Of a stretch of DNA of 64,000 bases, positions 1 to 13,061 are shown piece by piece. Under the pieces are notes generated by a model. The model was not told where the DNA came from. It was given only the letters and a program-made list of their open reading frames with translations, and ran no database searches. The DNA lies in the NCBI RefSeq assembly GCF_026151205.1, contig NC_087072.1:2685375-2749374 (forward strand), read 5' to 3'. Made by a program: the position numbers and the translations under genes. Source of the stretch: Bolinopsis microptera (taxonomy: Eukaryota; Ctenophora; Tentaculata; Lobata; Bolinopsidae). How positions within the stretch are numbered: position 1 is the first letter of the stretch; the number at the start of each line of letters is the position of its first letter.

Positions 1-182
1 TAATTTCAGTTTATTCATAATCAAAAGTTTTCCTGAATGCCTTATGCGGTAATTAATGTGCAGCCACCAGCCATATTTCACAACGTAAATTATCCCAAAC
101 TCAACAAAATTTGTATCTCTTATTTCCCAGCATGATTCCACCATGCCAACTTTAACAACATTACTTCTTTATCAACTCATTT

Positions 183-665
183 CTGTCTCATCTCATTTCA
201 AATATCTTCTCTTCTTCACGTCCGCATACCCTATTACACTAAATCATCTTTATTTTTAAACAACAACCCTTTATCAAATCTCCCTCTGTATCATCATACT
301 TCAAATATCTTCTTTTCTTCACGTCCGCATACCCTATTACACTAAATCATCTTTATTTTTAAACAACAAACCCTTTATCAAATCTCCCTCTGTATCATCA
401 TACTTCAAATATCTTCTTTTCTTCACGTCCGCATACCCTATTACACTAAATCATCTTTATTTTTAAACAACAAACCCTTTATCAAATCTCCCTCTGTATC
501 ATCATACTTCAAATATCTTCTTTTCTTCACGTCCGCATACCCTATTACGCTAAATCATCTTTATTTTTAAACAACAAACCCTTTATCAAATCTCCCTCTG
601 TATCATCATACTTCAAATATCTTCTTTTCTTCACGTCCGCATACCCTATTACGCTAAATCATGTT
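183..665. repeat. 104-bp tandem satellite, about 4.7 copies
   Basis: The landmark cacgtccgcatac recurs at about 217, 320, 424, 528 and 632, giving a period of 103-104 bp. Copies are nearly identical: one A insertion in a run of A and an A/G change (ttacac versus ttacgc) in the last two copies. The unit is AT- and pyrimidine-rich and encodes nothing. The near-identity points to recent amplification or gene conversion. The array ends at about 665, where the sequence becomes unique. Confidence 0.9.
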
Positions 666-666
666 G

Positions 667-3214
667 CCAATCTTAGTTTCAAAGTTCGAAGGGTCGTACT
701 GAATCCGAAGTGTTTCTAATCACCAAGCGCGCTTTTGGTGGTATCACAACACTCAAATAACAGATAAGAAGCCCATCTACTAATTAAAACTAACACCTTG
801 TCAACAACCATTATAGCACCTCCTCCCAATACTTCACAACATCTTCTGAACCCCGTATCCCTTAGCCGGCTAATAATTTATACTGCAGTTTAATACATCT
901 CCCCATAATATAATTGTCTCACATTTCAACATCTCATAATATCCCGTAATCTTCTCAACTTTATCATATTCATACATCTCCTCTCATCATTCCCATCTTT
1001 ACCCAATTATACGGCCGTATATATTATCACAACTTACCCGTACGATATCTCATAATAACTTTTCAACTTCTACACTAAACAATTATCTCTTCAACCTACT
1101 TCTCTGCTGTGACTTCATAATTTTATGGCGATGACTGCAACAACTACTATCAATGTAAATAAATAAATTGCACTAACGGTGCACTAACAAAACAAGCAAA
1201 CTAAGGTTTGGTGTCTCTTCCAGCTTTTTTTTTTTTTTTTTTTTGTTGGTCCCCAACACGATTTGTTTAAAATTGTAAACGAATTACGATCACAATTCTA
1301 TGGACAGTTGGTACAAACTGTTACGGCTTACTAGCCGCTATAAACAAACTGTTACGGCTTACTAGCCGCTATAGGCAATGAGATGGATATTAAGTTAATT
1401 GTGGTATACTTATGATCCTGTTCGCAGGAACAGTTGGTATAAACTGCTATCAATGTAAGGCACTCGGTTTCGATAAGCTTGAGATGGCTTACACAATATA
1501 CAATAACGAAATTGAGATTTAGAAAAAAATATATGAGCTAGTTATTTACTAGCTGTCAAACGTAAGCACGATAACAATGACATGAAGCTTGAGGTGGCCT
1601 ATACCTATTAATAAAACATTTTACTTCATCAACAACCGTAGTTAAATTTGACGGGGATTTATACCTTGCAATTCCAGAGTCGCGCTTAGGGCTCCACATG
1701 TTATGACCGGGTTTATTTTAATTATGCGTTTATGTACAGTTATGTTAGGGTGTGGAGTTTACTGTGCCTGGTTACTTAAGATTAATATTAATTATGGAGA
1801 TGTTCGCTTTCTTAATTGTCTATATGGGGCTGTACGGTGCGGTAGAACGGCTGAGTACAGATGTTGTGTACTCAGGCCCGGCTGCAAGGAATATTCCATT
1901 GAATCACGGTCTCAGTCACGGCCTGACTTACAATTTATTATTTAGTTTATAAGGGCTCCTTAATCATGAGTCAGTGCCGATGCCTTTAATTCTAATGGTG
2001 TAGTTGTGGCCTAGTATTAGGTTAATTAACGGGACGGGGTTCGAACTACGACTCCGGAAATGCAGAAAGTATTCTAAGGATTCAATTTAGGTTTAGATGT
2101 TTAATTTGTAATTGGTTGTTGATGCAGTAAAGACGAGTATATAGGTGTTGCAACGAAATGGAACTAATAGTAGTAATCAGTTTAATATAATAATGCAATA
2201 TCAACAAAACGTAAAAGTAGTAATATCAGGTAAAATTATTTAAATGTCCAATCAACGATGGCGTCAAATACGTAGGAAGTAGGGAGGATCATGACATCGA
2301 GGTAGACGAAGGTGGACGAAGAGATAATCGGGCAGCTTGAGTGACAACCAACTATGAGGATTAAAGGCTATGGCGACTTATAAGTCAGGAAGATAGTAGG
2401 TTTGGAACGAATCCTGAAATGAGGGAACGATAACATTATAACGTATAATAACTGATGTAAGATAACTACCTAAATGTGCCGACGCACTTTAATAACTAAC
2501 GTAAGATGACTACCTAAATATGACGACGCACTTTACATATAAATATCTATATTGGGATCCCGAGCTCTCAGACGTACCTTTTAGGAAATATATGAGACAC
2601 GGATCCTTAGGGGGAAGGAGTCACCGAGGGTATTAGTCATTTAGGGATTGGTAGGGGTAGGGGTAGCTCTGGTATTAGGAAGTGTGAGCAAGCGTCAGCA
2701 TATCCGAGAGCTGCGGAAAATCCCCCCATTTGACTTGCTGCGACGAGCCGTTATATAGTGTGAGTACGGCGTCCCCCAGTCTGTGGTTATCTTCTTGTAG
2801 GATCAGGCTCATTTAGTGTTATCTCTGCGGCATTCTCAGGTTTCCAAGGTAAAAAGGTTATCTGTTTGGAAGTATGGGTTGCAGGACGGTCAGGTGACGT
2901 CTTTAGGTAAGAATCAAATTCAAATACATATAATTTAATCCGACAATATACGACAATAGAATCAACCAAGAGAATTATAGAATCAACCAAGATTCTATAA
3001 TTAACCAAGAAATAGAAGATGGAATGTCTGGGAATTGCCGAGTATTTTAAGATACTGTGTTTTTAGGACTAGACTTAATACCTATGGTGGCTAAATTAGG
3101 CAGGACATAACATTTAGCAGTGTTGAATATTGGAGCAATTATATAATGTATATCTCCATCATAATATAGGCTAGTGTAAAGATATATAATCAAGAATACA
3201 AACAAACGCGAACG
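667..3214. other. Intergenic, no gene seen; two short tandem duplications
   Basis: No coding exon is supported on either strand. A poly(T) run lies at about 1226-1244. A unit of about 31 bp with core ttacggcttactagccgc is duplicated at 1315-1374. A unit of about 44 bp containing gcactttaataacta and gacgcacttta is duplicated at about 2447-2534. Short open frames of 60-80 codons here have no domain character. Confidence 0.6.
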
Positions 3215-3300
3215 GTATTAGTAACTCGCTAGATTATAGATGTTATTTAAACACATATGTTTACGTCAATTATTACTAAAATTAATATTCTTTTTGCTTT
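3215..3300 (+). repeat. Dispersed repeat, copy 1 (partner at 5225-5298)
   Basis: This segment begins attagtaactcgctag and contains tgtttacgtcaattattac. It recurs at 5225-5298 with a few substitutions and a short length difference. The two copies bracket the palindrome-rich and LINE-derived material at 3.3-5.2 kb. Noncoding; could be part of a larger degraded element. Confidence 0.6.
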
Positions 3301-4376
3301 AATATAATTACATTGTACATGTCACATGGATTAATGGATTAGTTGAATGAAACGTGTGCTACAAATGTCTACGCCTCACGCAGAACTGCGTACCGCTCAG
3401 TACTAATTCATGCTTGAGCGGTACTGCTGTTCACAGTGGCGCGCACTCAATTTAATCACAATAAATAACGAGCGCGCGGTTTTTTGGAATCTCTCCATTA
3501 TTATATTAATTAGATCGCAGTGCTCACGGCCTGTACTGAGTAAACGACAGAAATATCTTTTAAATTATTTTGCTTCTGAAATTTTGGCTCTAGTAATTAA
3601 GAAATGTGACATGTAATTGTAAGTTAACAATTAAATAGATCCTGTGCGCGGCGCCTACAGCTGACCTACGAATTTCTGAACAATTTTAAATTGTGGCTGT
3701 GTGCGCGGCGTACTGTATATGTGTTTGAAATTGAAATATGAATTTATTTATGAATATAACATTATGTATTGATTATTTGTGGTAAATAAAAATTTTTCTT
3801 TCCTAAAAATTTTTCTTTCCTGATATAGTGATAAAAATGGGGCAAAATACGCTGCTTTTAGCTGTAACATAATGTCTGATGGTTGGATATGCTTTAAACT
3901 TTTCGGACACTTTCCTTGTAAGTCTATGAGTAAGCTTACCAATTTTTGTTGCAATCGGAGGTCGGGAAGGATACTTAATATTTATTTGTTTGAATAAAAT
4001 TGTGCTGGCCGAAATTAGCGCTAAAAAACCATCCTACAGTCGGCACGCGCGGCTCACTGTCGATGGCGCACTACCTAATACAACGTATGACAAGGAACAA
4101 TCTAAACGCTTTCCGGCCAGTTTTAAACCGTTCTGAGCACTTTTAGGAGAATGTTAATTTTTATTAATTTTTGTGCATTCCATGAACCTGGAAAATTTTC
4201 ATGCTCATTGGAAAAATGTCATATGTACCTTCAAATTTGAAATTATCCATTGCATTATAATGCACTAACCCATTAATTTCCACAGACGTCCAACATATTG
4301 CTCTATCCAGAGCCCTTGCGCTTGCAGTAGCGCGCGCCTGAAGTGGCGCGAAAGCATATGGTTATAGGTGAATCTT

Positions 4377-4473
4377 TGTATCACGTGGTGACCCCCACTG
4401 TCGCTTCACGGTAGAGTTTCTACGATACAGGGGAGCCGCGCACTCGTGCGCGGCAGGTCATACAACGTATGGC
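4377..4473 (-). repeat. GC-rich hairpin repeat, copy A
   Basis: Reverse-complement copy of a unit of about 100 bp also found at 53669-53770 and 54347-54450. The unit has an imperfect palindrome at one end (gtcatac/gtatgac arms), a stem of nine G/C-rich pairs (arms gccgcgcac and gtgcgcggc with a 2-nt loop), and ends near cacgtgatacaa. It stands out in GC content against AT-rich flanks. It could be a small structured nonautonomous element; no protein is encoded. Confidence 0.7.
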
Positions 4474-4535
4474 AAGTGAATCCATCATATTGCTCTAATC
4501 AGATAGGCGCATATCATACAATATTGAATATCACC

Positions 4536-4917
4536 AAAAGAAGAATTCTATAACTTAATTAAACATGATTTCGAACCAAAGGCATATCTACGAATTATCA
4601 AAATACCTGATGTTCGAAAAAGTCTGACAAGGTTTCGTATCAGCTGCCACAACCTCTACATCGAAAGGGGCATATGCGAAGCCCCCTTGTACCAAGAGAA
4701 GAACGTTGGTGCACCTACTGCTTTTTCAGCAAAGGGCTCAAGCCTATTGAGGACGAAAGTCACGTATTGATTGACTGTTTGCTCTACTCATCAGTTAGGG
4801 AAAAATTCAATTTCCATCCCCAAAACATTACTTAAATTATTTCAGAATTACAACTATTGTGTACTCAATAAAGTAATTATCACTTTTGTATCCTTGTATC
4901 CTTGTATCCTTGTATCC
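4536..4917 (+). pseudogene. 5'-truncated LINE 3' end with 8-mer terminal repeat
   Basis: The + strand, read across one frameshift near 4660, gives the C-terminal part of a LINE reverse transcriptase: KSLTRFRISCHNLYIERG, then REERWCTYCF and EDESHVLIDC. The cysteine/histidine spacing resembles the ORF2 C-terminus of the full-length LINE at 55 kb (residues CEFC, then EDEEHFLRTC). About 70 bp after the coding remnant come four exact copies of ttgtatcc (4886-4917), which I take as the 3' terminus. The 5' end is truncated, as usual for target-primed insertion. It is dead: frameshifted and lacking RT and endonuclease. Confidence 0.7.
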
Positions 4918-5224
4918 TACAATAGGTTGTGGTGTATGGATCAGGTACTAAGTTTTGGATGTGACGTCGACTATAAGTGTAATTTCAAAAAACCCACCCA
5001 CCCCTTTGTGTTGCTCTAACCAGAGCCCTCTCGCTTGTGAAACAAGCACGTCACACAGTACGCGTATACACATGGTTATGTGAACCCTTTGTGCTTCGCG
5101 GTACTACTACTAGCTAACCGTTTATCATTTATCCAATAATAATTAAGACACGTACCCCTTTTGCCCGCTTTTGCGGTACTAACTGTGTCTTGGTACATAA
5201 AATAAGATACCCACAAGCATTTTT

Positions 5225-5298
5225 TTTTATTAGTAACTCGCTAGATGTGATTTAAGCACATTACATGTTTACGTCAATTATTACTAAAAATTTTTAAA
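5225..5298 (+). repeat. Dispersed repeat, copy 2 (partner at 3215-3300)
   Basis: Second copy of the 3215-3300 repeat in the same orientation, sharing taactcgctaga and tgtttacgtcaattattac. It is immediately followed by the 3' flank of the - strand retroelement remnant ending at 5449. Confidence 0.6.
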
Positions 5299-5448
5299 CA
5301 GATTTTATTGAATCTTTAAAAATATCGTTGTAATTAATGCAACAAATGAAAACTTATTATTCAAACAATATACACATAATATAGCAGTGCCCCTATATAA
5401 AATCTACCCTTTTAAGAATAAAAAAAAAGTTTTCTAAACAATCAAAAA

Positions 5449-6318
5449 TTACCCTTGGCCTTGTGGCTCCAAGTTGAGATCTAGACTGTTTATATCAACA
5501 ATGTTTTTTCTCACACCTCTGTCTCCACGGAGAGAAATCACTGTTGTTCTTAGGATTTCAAAGCGAAGGCGCTTTCTAATGTATCCTACAGCATCCGAGT
5601 ACCTCTAGCCAGTGTGGTACTCCATCTTACTGGCCAGCTTCTTAACCAGTCTTTCAGCTTCACCACCCATTCCACCAGAAGTCGAAAAAACTAAAGGTGT
5701 GAAGCTTCCTTTCTCCACTTCAAGAACCCTTGCGTTGTAACATCGCTTTTTCTCATTTTCATGGGACTGGTAGATCGCTGGGATCGATTTGCTTGCATTG
5801 GAGGGGGCTGGGGCATGAAATACCCTTACATCAAAAAATGCCCTCTCTGAAGCATTCCAAATCGATCTTGCAGAAATGTCCAGCCTAGCTTGGTCTCCTA
5901 GGACTGATCCCTTTGGTAACTCTAGACCATCAACTGGAAGAAGGACTGGCTCAGTCTGCACATCCTTGCATTTCACAGTTCTCATTAGTTCTGCAAAGGT
6001 GTCTCTCAGCGAGTTGTGTCGCAGTGACACATATCCACCGAGTTTGCAGATGAGCGCATGGTTTGCTGAGTATTTCTGGCCATATGTACATGTCTTAGGG
6101 CAGTCCTTTAAGTTCAGGTTGTAACTGAGAGCTATTGCGTCTGAGAACTGTTGTTTATTCATCAGATATCCAAACTCTTTTAAAGGTAGTGCTGTTAACC
6201 AAGCACTTGCCCCTTTCTCGGCAGCTAGTTGGAACATCAACTTTGCCAGTGGTGTTGACTCAAGCTCCTGGCATATTTCTGCTTGTTTTTGTCGATAGAA
6301 GAGATTTCGTTCAGACAA
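5449..6318 (-). pseudogene. Retroelement C-terminal domain (zinc finger plus nuclease-like), amber-interrupted
   Basis: An open frame of 237 codons (6318 to 5605) ends at TAG, but the same frame continues in family-like sequence (VGYIRKRLRFEILRTTV, then SLRGDRGVR) to a TAA at 5449, so the amber codon is probably a single disabling change. Visible motifs are a start resembling GASAWLTALPL, a Cys/His cluster of the form C-x3-C-x(n)-H-x4-C followed by RHN-x3-RD, and ARLDI followed by FFDVRVF, then SFTPLVFSTSGGMG. I recall this arrangement at the C-terminus of RT-bearing retroelements of invertebrates. The acidic and basic pattern could be a PD-(D/E)XK-like nuclease, which is inference. No RT domain lies upstream, so the copy is 5'-truncated. 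Confidence 0.6.
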
Positions 6319-6789
6319 TAAAAGGGAAAAAATTCAAAAAATTCAACCCATTCCCTAAATTGAAATTTGAAGTAAAATGGGTTTTTGGGATTGGACACCC
6401 TCCTTAGTACCATGTACTAACTGTTTTTCGAGGAAATGAGCAGCAGACCCAACATTTAGTACAAAAGTACTAACTGTGTTTTGAAAGAAAAAGTGACCCA
6501 CCACCCCAACGTCACGTCCAGTACTGATTGCATGATCCCCGGTTTTATACAACATTTCATACTCAAGCTTAAGTAGAATACCTCCTATAGCTATCGTTGA
6601 GGCAACCAGCCACCGCATTTTACGGTCCTGAAACAAATTTGAAACAAATATTTTACGAGTATCACCTGTTAAACATTCATAAGATCGGTACAAAATCATG
6701 CTCCAACATTTAAAAAAAATTATTCTTTTTTTCAACACTGCTAAACAGCAAAAAATGCTTGCCCACAAACAGAGCCAGGGCGCAATTGT

Positions 6790-7640
6790 GATGAGAGAGT
6801 ATTTGTCAATGAAAAAGCTCTAGAAGAAGTACATGACTTTAAATTCTTAGCTTCAACTAGCAGAGACATCAATGCAAGGAAAGGCTGACTGCAGAGTCTA
6901 GACTTTCTACTTTCGAGAAATCTGACTTGTCTACGAAGATCAAGACCAAGATTTTTAGAACCACAGTAGAACCCGTTCTTCTGTATGGCGCAAAACGTGG
7001 ATCCTGAAGAATGAAACAATAAGTTTTCAAACTGAAATAAGTTTTATTTTACATTCCTTTAATCATAAATAAAATAAGAGCTTAAACCACGAATTAGTTA
7101 ACTAGAAGTAAACCTGAGGAAATATTCTTTGGTGATGTATATAATTATTTAAAAAACTTTGTTTGGTTGTATTTTTATTATTTAATGGCAAGTGGTTGAA
7201 TTTTAGTGAGATAAGGCCAGTTTCTCTATTGTCTTAGAAAAATGTATACTTTACAGTAGGCAATGCTGAGTGGTAGGAATGAGGGAACAAATCGCTTGGG
7301 GCTAACAATGGCCCATTTACAAACCACTTCAGACATGGCGATGTCATTTATGCTTGATTCGTCTGAAACTGACCCTATAAGAAAGCTGACACTAGAGCAC
7401 TAGACAGGGTCTATACAAGAATGCTACAAAGGGTCTTTGGCATCTCGTGGAAATCAAACACACCTAACTCCGTTCTTTACGGAAATATTCCACCGGCATG
7501 GTGAAAGATACCATAAAGACACGACGACTTCGTTTTGTAAAACATGTCTACTGTATACAGGACCAAACTCCGTTTCTGGCAACCATGCTATGGCCATTGC
7601 ATTGGTATCGAGAACGACCTTAGAAAACCTTTTCAGACTA
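6790..7640 (+). pseudogene. Degraded LINE reverse transcriptase C-terminal relic
   Basis: Frameshifted + strand translation gives pieces typical of the C-terminal third of RTE/CR1-like reverse transcriptases: LEEVHDFKFL and SRDINARK near 6810-6880, KTKIFRTTVEPVLLYGAK near 6940-6990, and LDRVYTRMLQRVFGISWK at about 7400-7455, then LYGNIPPAW. About 380 bp of AT-rich unrelated sequence (7015-7395) separates the last two blocks, which normally lie close together, so a later insertion probably split the relic. Multiple stops and frameshifts make it nonfunctional. It belongs to a different LINE group from the intact element at 55-63 kb. Confidence 0.7.
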
Positions 7641-7892
7641 TATTAATGGTGTTAGTTTCAATATGATCCCAAAAGATATATCAAGCAAAATAAAACAAAA
7701 TTCTGACCATTTTCGTTTTGAGAATGCTCGCATGAAGTTTCCTTTAGTCCCAAATAAGCAATTTTTTGTCTAGTGAAAGTTTTCAGTGTTTAAAGCTGTC
7801 TGGTCTTCAAGAATTCTATTATACTATTACTAAACAACTCATTCAATAGCATCGTTCATGAGACAGGAAACAAACGAGCGACATCTAACAAA

Positions 7893-10800
7893 ATGAGTGA
7901 TCACGCAGGCGTAGTAAGTTCTACCAATGTGTTCACTTTATTTTTGTCTGTATTTTTTATAGTTTTGCTATTTCAAAGCAAAGATTCCAATCTGTATATA
8001 TCTTTATTAGAATAAAAAATGTAAAATTATACTAAAGTATCCTATTTTTTCAGACACAACAGAAGTCGGTTGATAAACCAGCCATTGAGGAAAATGCCTT
8101 CGATGCTTTGGAGCGTGATTTTCAGGAGGTTTGTCCTAGCATTTAACCGTTCCGATTTTCATTCGAAAGATTATGTACACTTTCATTTCATCATCATATT
8201 ATACATTAGAAGTATTCATTTTGTTGCACATCATGCTATCGCCAGGTGCTCACTGAGCTGATGGGAGACAAGTCTCTGGAGAGGTTCAGAGCAGAGTATG
8301 AGAAGCTTCACAAAGCCCTCAAGAAGAGCTACGAGGGTGAAAAGAGACTGACACAGAAGTGTCGTGAACTCAATGCTGAGATTGTAGCAAATGCTGCTAA
8401 AGTTTCAACTGCTCTGAAACTGTCGCAGGAAGATCAGGGTACCATCGCCTCCCTCAAAAAGGTTTGTTTAGACTTAAAGAACTTGAATTTCCGTAGAATT
8501 TGAAGCACACTGTATTCAATATACGTGAGCAATGGATATAAGTGTGTAAATAATTCTGTTCTTTTGATTCTGTATCCTATATTTCGATGAACAATTCACA
8601 AACTTCTTGCACTAACAGGAGATAGAGAAGGCATGGAAGATGGTTGATGCTGCTGCCGAGAAAGAAGCTCGTGCTCGGGAAACAATCCAATCTCTAAAAC
8701 TAGAGATCGCTAATCTTAGTAAACTTGTTGAGCAGGGAGCAGGTTTAACCATGGGACAGGAACACAGGTGAGGGTCATCTTCACAAAATTACAATATACT
8801 TATAGTATAAGAATCAAACTCAAACTAAACAATTAAATCGAAAAACGTTACGTGTTTTTTAATTTTTACTAGTATACATATTTTCGGATAGATGTGCAAC
8901 AGTGGCAGGTTTTAGCCACATGGTTTATAATAAGATCTCAGCAATGACGTATTATTTTGATTTGCAGTGTAAACGAGCTTTTGAAGATAAAAGAGGAGTT
9001 GACTAAAGATCGAGATGAGAAGTTGACAGAGATCGTAGAGTTAAGACAGAGTCTGGTCGAGGCAGCAACTAAACAGGTCAGCTTCATTATTAACGGAAAA
9101 ATAACAATTTTTATCCAGTAATAATTCAACCTCAGGTTAGCTAAAACAACAGGAATAGTTCGTAATACTGATTACATTGAATCATACGATTAAATTTCAT
9201 TTAGTTTTGAGGATACCATTGGAATTATATCTCAGATTTGCTATTTTTCAGGCTAAAGCGGAATCTGAGAAGAGAGAGGCTGATGTCAAGATTCAAGAAC
9301 TCAAAGAGGACATCAACGTCAGAACGCACGAGGCGCAGCGTGAGGGACGCAAGCGTGATAAACTTGATCGCGAACTGAAGACTGCACGGCTGGATCTCGA
9401 GAGTAAAAACATCGAGATTAAAAATAAACAGTCGACATTACAAAAGTTACAAGAAGAATGTTCTAGATTGGAAGCCAATCTGAAGGAGCAAAAGGTTATT
9501 AATAAACTAAAATATAAACTAAAATAATTAAAATTTTGATTTCCTTACATTCTCACTTCGAAAAAAGTATAGGTAATTTTTACCGGACCCAGACCGGAGG
9601 GAACTACTCTGGCAAATACAGCCGAAACATTTCTCTCAGAAAATTATCCTCAGCTGATAAGCTGTCACGGTTGTAAACTTTTTCCTTGAGATAAAATTAA
9701 GATTGTTAAATTAATTGACTACAATTATAGATGTAATTTGATCTTAGCATTAATAAATGTCATCCCTTGGCATGCACCTACATGAAATTTCACAGTTATC
9801 ACCATTGAGTAGTATGTATATGATTGATGTTTCCTTATTGGTTACATTTGTAATATTTTGGCTTTCTGTCCTTAAATTTTACATGCTACAGATTGCAAAC
9901 GAGCGTGCAATGAAGGACAACGATTTGCTGAATGGGAGAATCCTAAAAACTCAGCAAGAAAATGAGCAGCAGATGATTCAAGTAAACATCTTGACAAACG
10001 AGAATCACGAGAAAAACTCTGAGCTGAAGTTGAAGGAAGAAGAGATCAACACACTGCGACAAGAGAACATGAAACTTGCCAAACTGAGGGAAACTATCCA
10101 GAGGAAGCTAAGAGGGGTGGAGGATCACAAGTCAGAGATCGAACAGGATAAGGAAACTCTTAAGTCTAATATCATCGGTCTCGAGAGAGGTATTGGTCTA
10201 GTTAATCTTCTTTTAGTTTTAAAACGCGATGCCGACTCAAGTGGCTTAATTTATGATTCTTAGGTTCTATTCATCCGTTTTGCAACAGTGCCAATTTTAA
10301 ACAAAATGAAGAAAAATGGTTGATCCTGATCGGTTTTATTTGCAGAGTTAGAGGCGATGAAGAAGAACGCAGAGATTGACAGAAAGAAGATAGACGAGTT
10401 GACCCGAGAGAAGGAGCTCCTCAACAAGAAGATGCTGAAAACAGCAGCCGACACAACCAAACAGCAGGATATCGTCAAACTGCACGAGCAGAGCAAGAAG
10501 AACCTGGAACATGAGATACAGAATTACAAGGAGGAGGCTCAGAAACAGAGGAAACTGATCTACCAGCTGGAGAAGGAGAGAGACAGATACATCAACGAAG
10601 CATCAGAGATGACGCAGAAGTGCTTGGGTTAGTTGGGGGAATTTTAGAGTCTACGCTTTACTAGCTCTAATTTATCAATATCTGATTCTCCCTTGATATA
10701 GAGCATAGATCATTGATAGTTTGAAAGTTGATAATTCTCAGAGAACTATTGTTAAAGGATGTTGAAATTATTTTAAGCTGACGAAGATTAAATTATCAGG

Positions 10801-13020
10801 TGCAATGGAAGAGGTCAAAATCAGGGAAATGCAGATCTTTGATTACAAGAAGAAAATCGCCGAAGCAGAAACCAAATTGAAACAACAACAGAACCTCTAC
10901 GAGGCCGTAAGGAGTGACAGGAACTTGTACAGCAAGAACTTGATCGAATCTCAAGACGAGATATTAGAAATGAAGAGGAAACTGAAGATTATGAATCACC
11001 AGATAGATCAGTTGAAGGAGGAGATATCTGCAAAGGATACTGCTCTATTAAAGGAACGATTAGATCACCAGGACGTGGAAAAACATAAGGAGCAACTCAA
11101 GGTACTGTATTGTTTGTAAATAGTAAATCATGAATTTTATCAACTCGATTGCCTTATTTTTTACGAATTATTTCATGATGCAAGGAAGAATTCATAGATC
11201 TTGATCAAAACTTTGAATTTCAGGCTGAACTTGCTCGAATGAGACAAGAAGTTGAGCACATGCGCCAACGATGCGGGGAACTTGAAGCAGAAAACGGAAA
11301 ACAACACAAAATAATCATGTCAGCTGATGCTGAGCGCTTGCGCCAGAAGAAGGAACTTGACCAAGTAATCAACGAGAGGGATATCCTGGGCACACAGCTG
11401 ATCAGGCGAAATGACGAGTTAGCCCTGCTGTACGAGAAGATAAAGATTCAACAGAGTACTCTGAACAAGGGTGAGATCCAGTATAGACAGAGGCTCGAGG
11501 ATATAAGACTCCTCAAACTCGAGGTCAAGAAACTAAGACGGGAGAAGAACATCCTGCTCAAGAGTGTTGCTAATGTTGACGAGCTAAGGTAACCTTGGTT
11601 TATCTCTTATCCCATTGCATAGCTTAGTCATCGGCCATTTTACTTTTTAGGCCTTTCACAATTACAATTATTGTAAATATTATTATAATATATGATTTTG
11701 ATTTGCTTTACTTGCTGAAATAAATCGTAAGCCAAATACCTGCTAACTAATATACCCCTCAGACGTGAGTTGTTCCACGTACAGAGGGAGTTGTTACGGG
11801 AGCGAACCCGCTGCAAGGCTCTCGAGGAGGAGCTGGAGAATCCAATGAACATTCACCGATGGAGGAAATTGGAGGGCAGTGATCCTTCCACTTACGAGAT
11901 GATCCAGAAAATACAAACCCTTCAGAGGCGACTCATTAGCAAGACTGAGGAGGTTTGGCTCGTTAGATTGTTGCCCTGTTTATTGCTCCTATACCATATA
12001 CTGTTAAGTATTGAAGGCAATGTTGCTTAATTCAATGTTTAAAAAAAGCTTTAGAAGTAGTAGCACATTCGCAAGCATGTTTTCTGATGGTTCGTCATGT
12101 ACAGGTTGTATCGAAGGAGATGGCAATCCAAGAAAAGGAGAAATTGTACATTGATTTGAAGCAAATATTAGCCAGACAGCCTGGTCCTGAAGTGGCAGAA
12201 CAACTCCAGATTTATCAGCAGAGTCTCAAAGAGAAGACCAAGCAGATGAAGGTGAATTTTCTTTTATTCAAATTTAAGCGCCAACAGACGCTTAATGCTT
12301 ATGTATATCTTACGTAATGACGTTATTAAAGCCGGGGCTGAAAAAGTCGTTTTTGGCCAAAAATGACCAAAAACTGACCAAAAAATGACCGAAATAGCTA
12401 ACAAATCCCCCAATAAAATCCTGGCTACTAGTTATGAGTACTGCATTCTATTAATTTGGAGAGTAGCCCTGATATATTATCTTCGATAATCCGTTAGTAA
12501 AGAATCGGTGGGCACTGGGCACTCGATGTTTGAAATTTACATTCAATTTATTCTGCAATTTGTTCTCTGTTAGGCAATTTGTTCTGTGTTTTAAACATGA
12601 GTCATCGCTTTAATGTGATCGCCATTCAGGCAATGAGTTCCGAATTGAACATGTGTGAAGCACAAAACGCTGAGTACAGATATGAAATCGAAACACTGGT
12701 CCGTGAATTGCACGATGCAAAGAACAAATACTACATGCAGAAACGAAAGGAGAGAAACCTCAAGTAAGATCCTTATAATTATGATTACTCTTAAAATACA
12801 TACATTATTCTGTTCAACTAGAAGTTTGTACGTTTATGATGTGATTTAGTTTATTGAAATCGTAAACACTGAATATTGACATGTGATTTAATATTTTAGG
12901 GAGCGTGAGAGACACATGGCTGGTGGAATGATCCCGCCTCTCATTTCTTCTCAAAGACAAGAGAGTGTCAATCGTTTTACTGGGGGTGGTTTTAATTTAA
13001 AACAGGCTCAAAAAGCATAG
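7893..13020 (+). CDS. CFAP58: Cilia- and flagella-associated protein 58 (14 exons)
   Basis: Complete gene. Exons: 7893-7913, 8054-8128, 8246-8461, 8619-8767, 8968-9076, 9252-9494, 9892-10189, 10346-10627, 10800-11101, 11224-11588, 11763-11952, 12105-12251, 12630-12763, 12900-13020. All introns are GT-AG, phases agree, and the 2652-nt CDS encodes 883 aa (the human protein is about 870). The product is coiled coil nearly throughout. Blocks matching CFAP58/CCDC147 include KSYEGEKRLTQKCRELNAEI, KLKQQQNLYEAVRSDRNLYS, KKELDQVINERDILGTQLIR, KEKLYIDLKQILARQPGPE and the terminal FTGGGFNL. CFAP58 is an axoneme-associated protein needed for flagellar and ciliary structure and motility; this is family knowledge. 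The ATG at 7893 is chosen because it opens a 7-codon exon with donor gtaagt in phase with exon 2. Exon 2 uses a weak donor (gtttgt), as do exons 3 and 11. No disabling change is seen. Confidence 0.97.
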
Positions 13021-13055
13021 AGACAATTTTCAAAGAAAATATTCCATGAGCGTTG

Positions 13056-13061
13056 AATAAA
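13056..13061 (+). promoter_or_regulatory. Polyadenylation signal AATAAA of CFAP58
   Basis: Canonical aataaa lies 36 nt after the CFAP58 stop codon, on the sense strand, consistent with a short 3' UTR. Confidence 0.6.

Noticed and set aside
183..665. 104-bp direct repeats as a CRISPR array
   Set aside because: Tandem without unique spacers, in a eukaryotic genome.
6355..7019. - strand frames of 92-137 codons
   Set aside because: The + strand of 6790-7019 reads as LINE reverse transcriptase; the - strand frames are shadows or chance.
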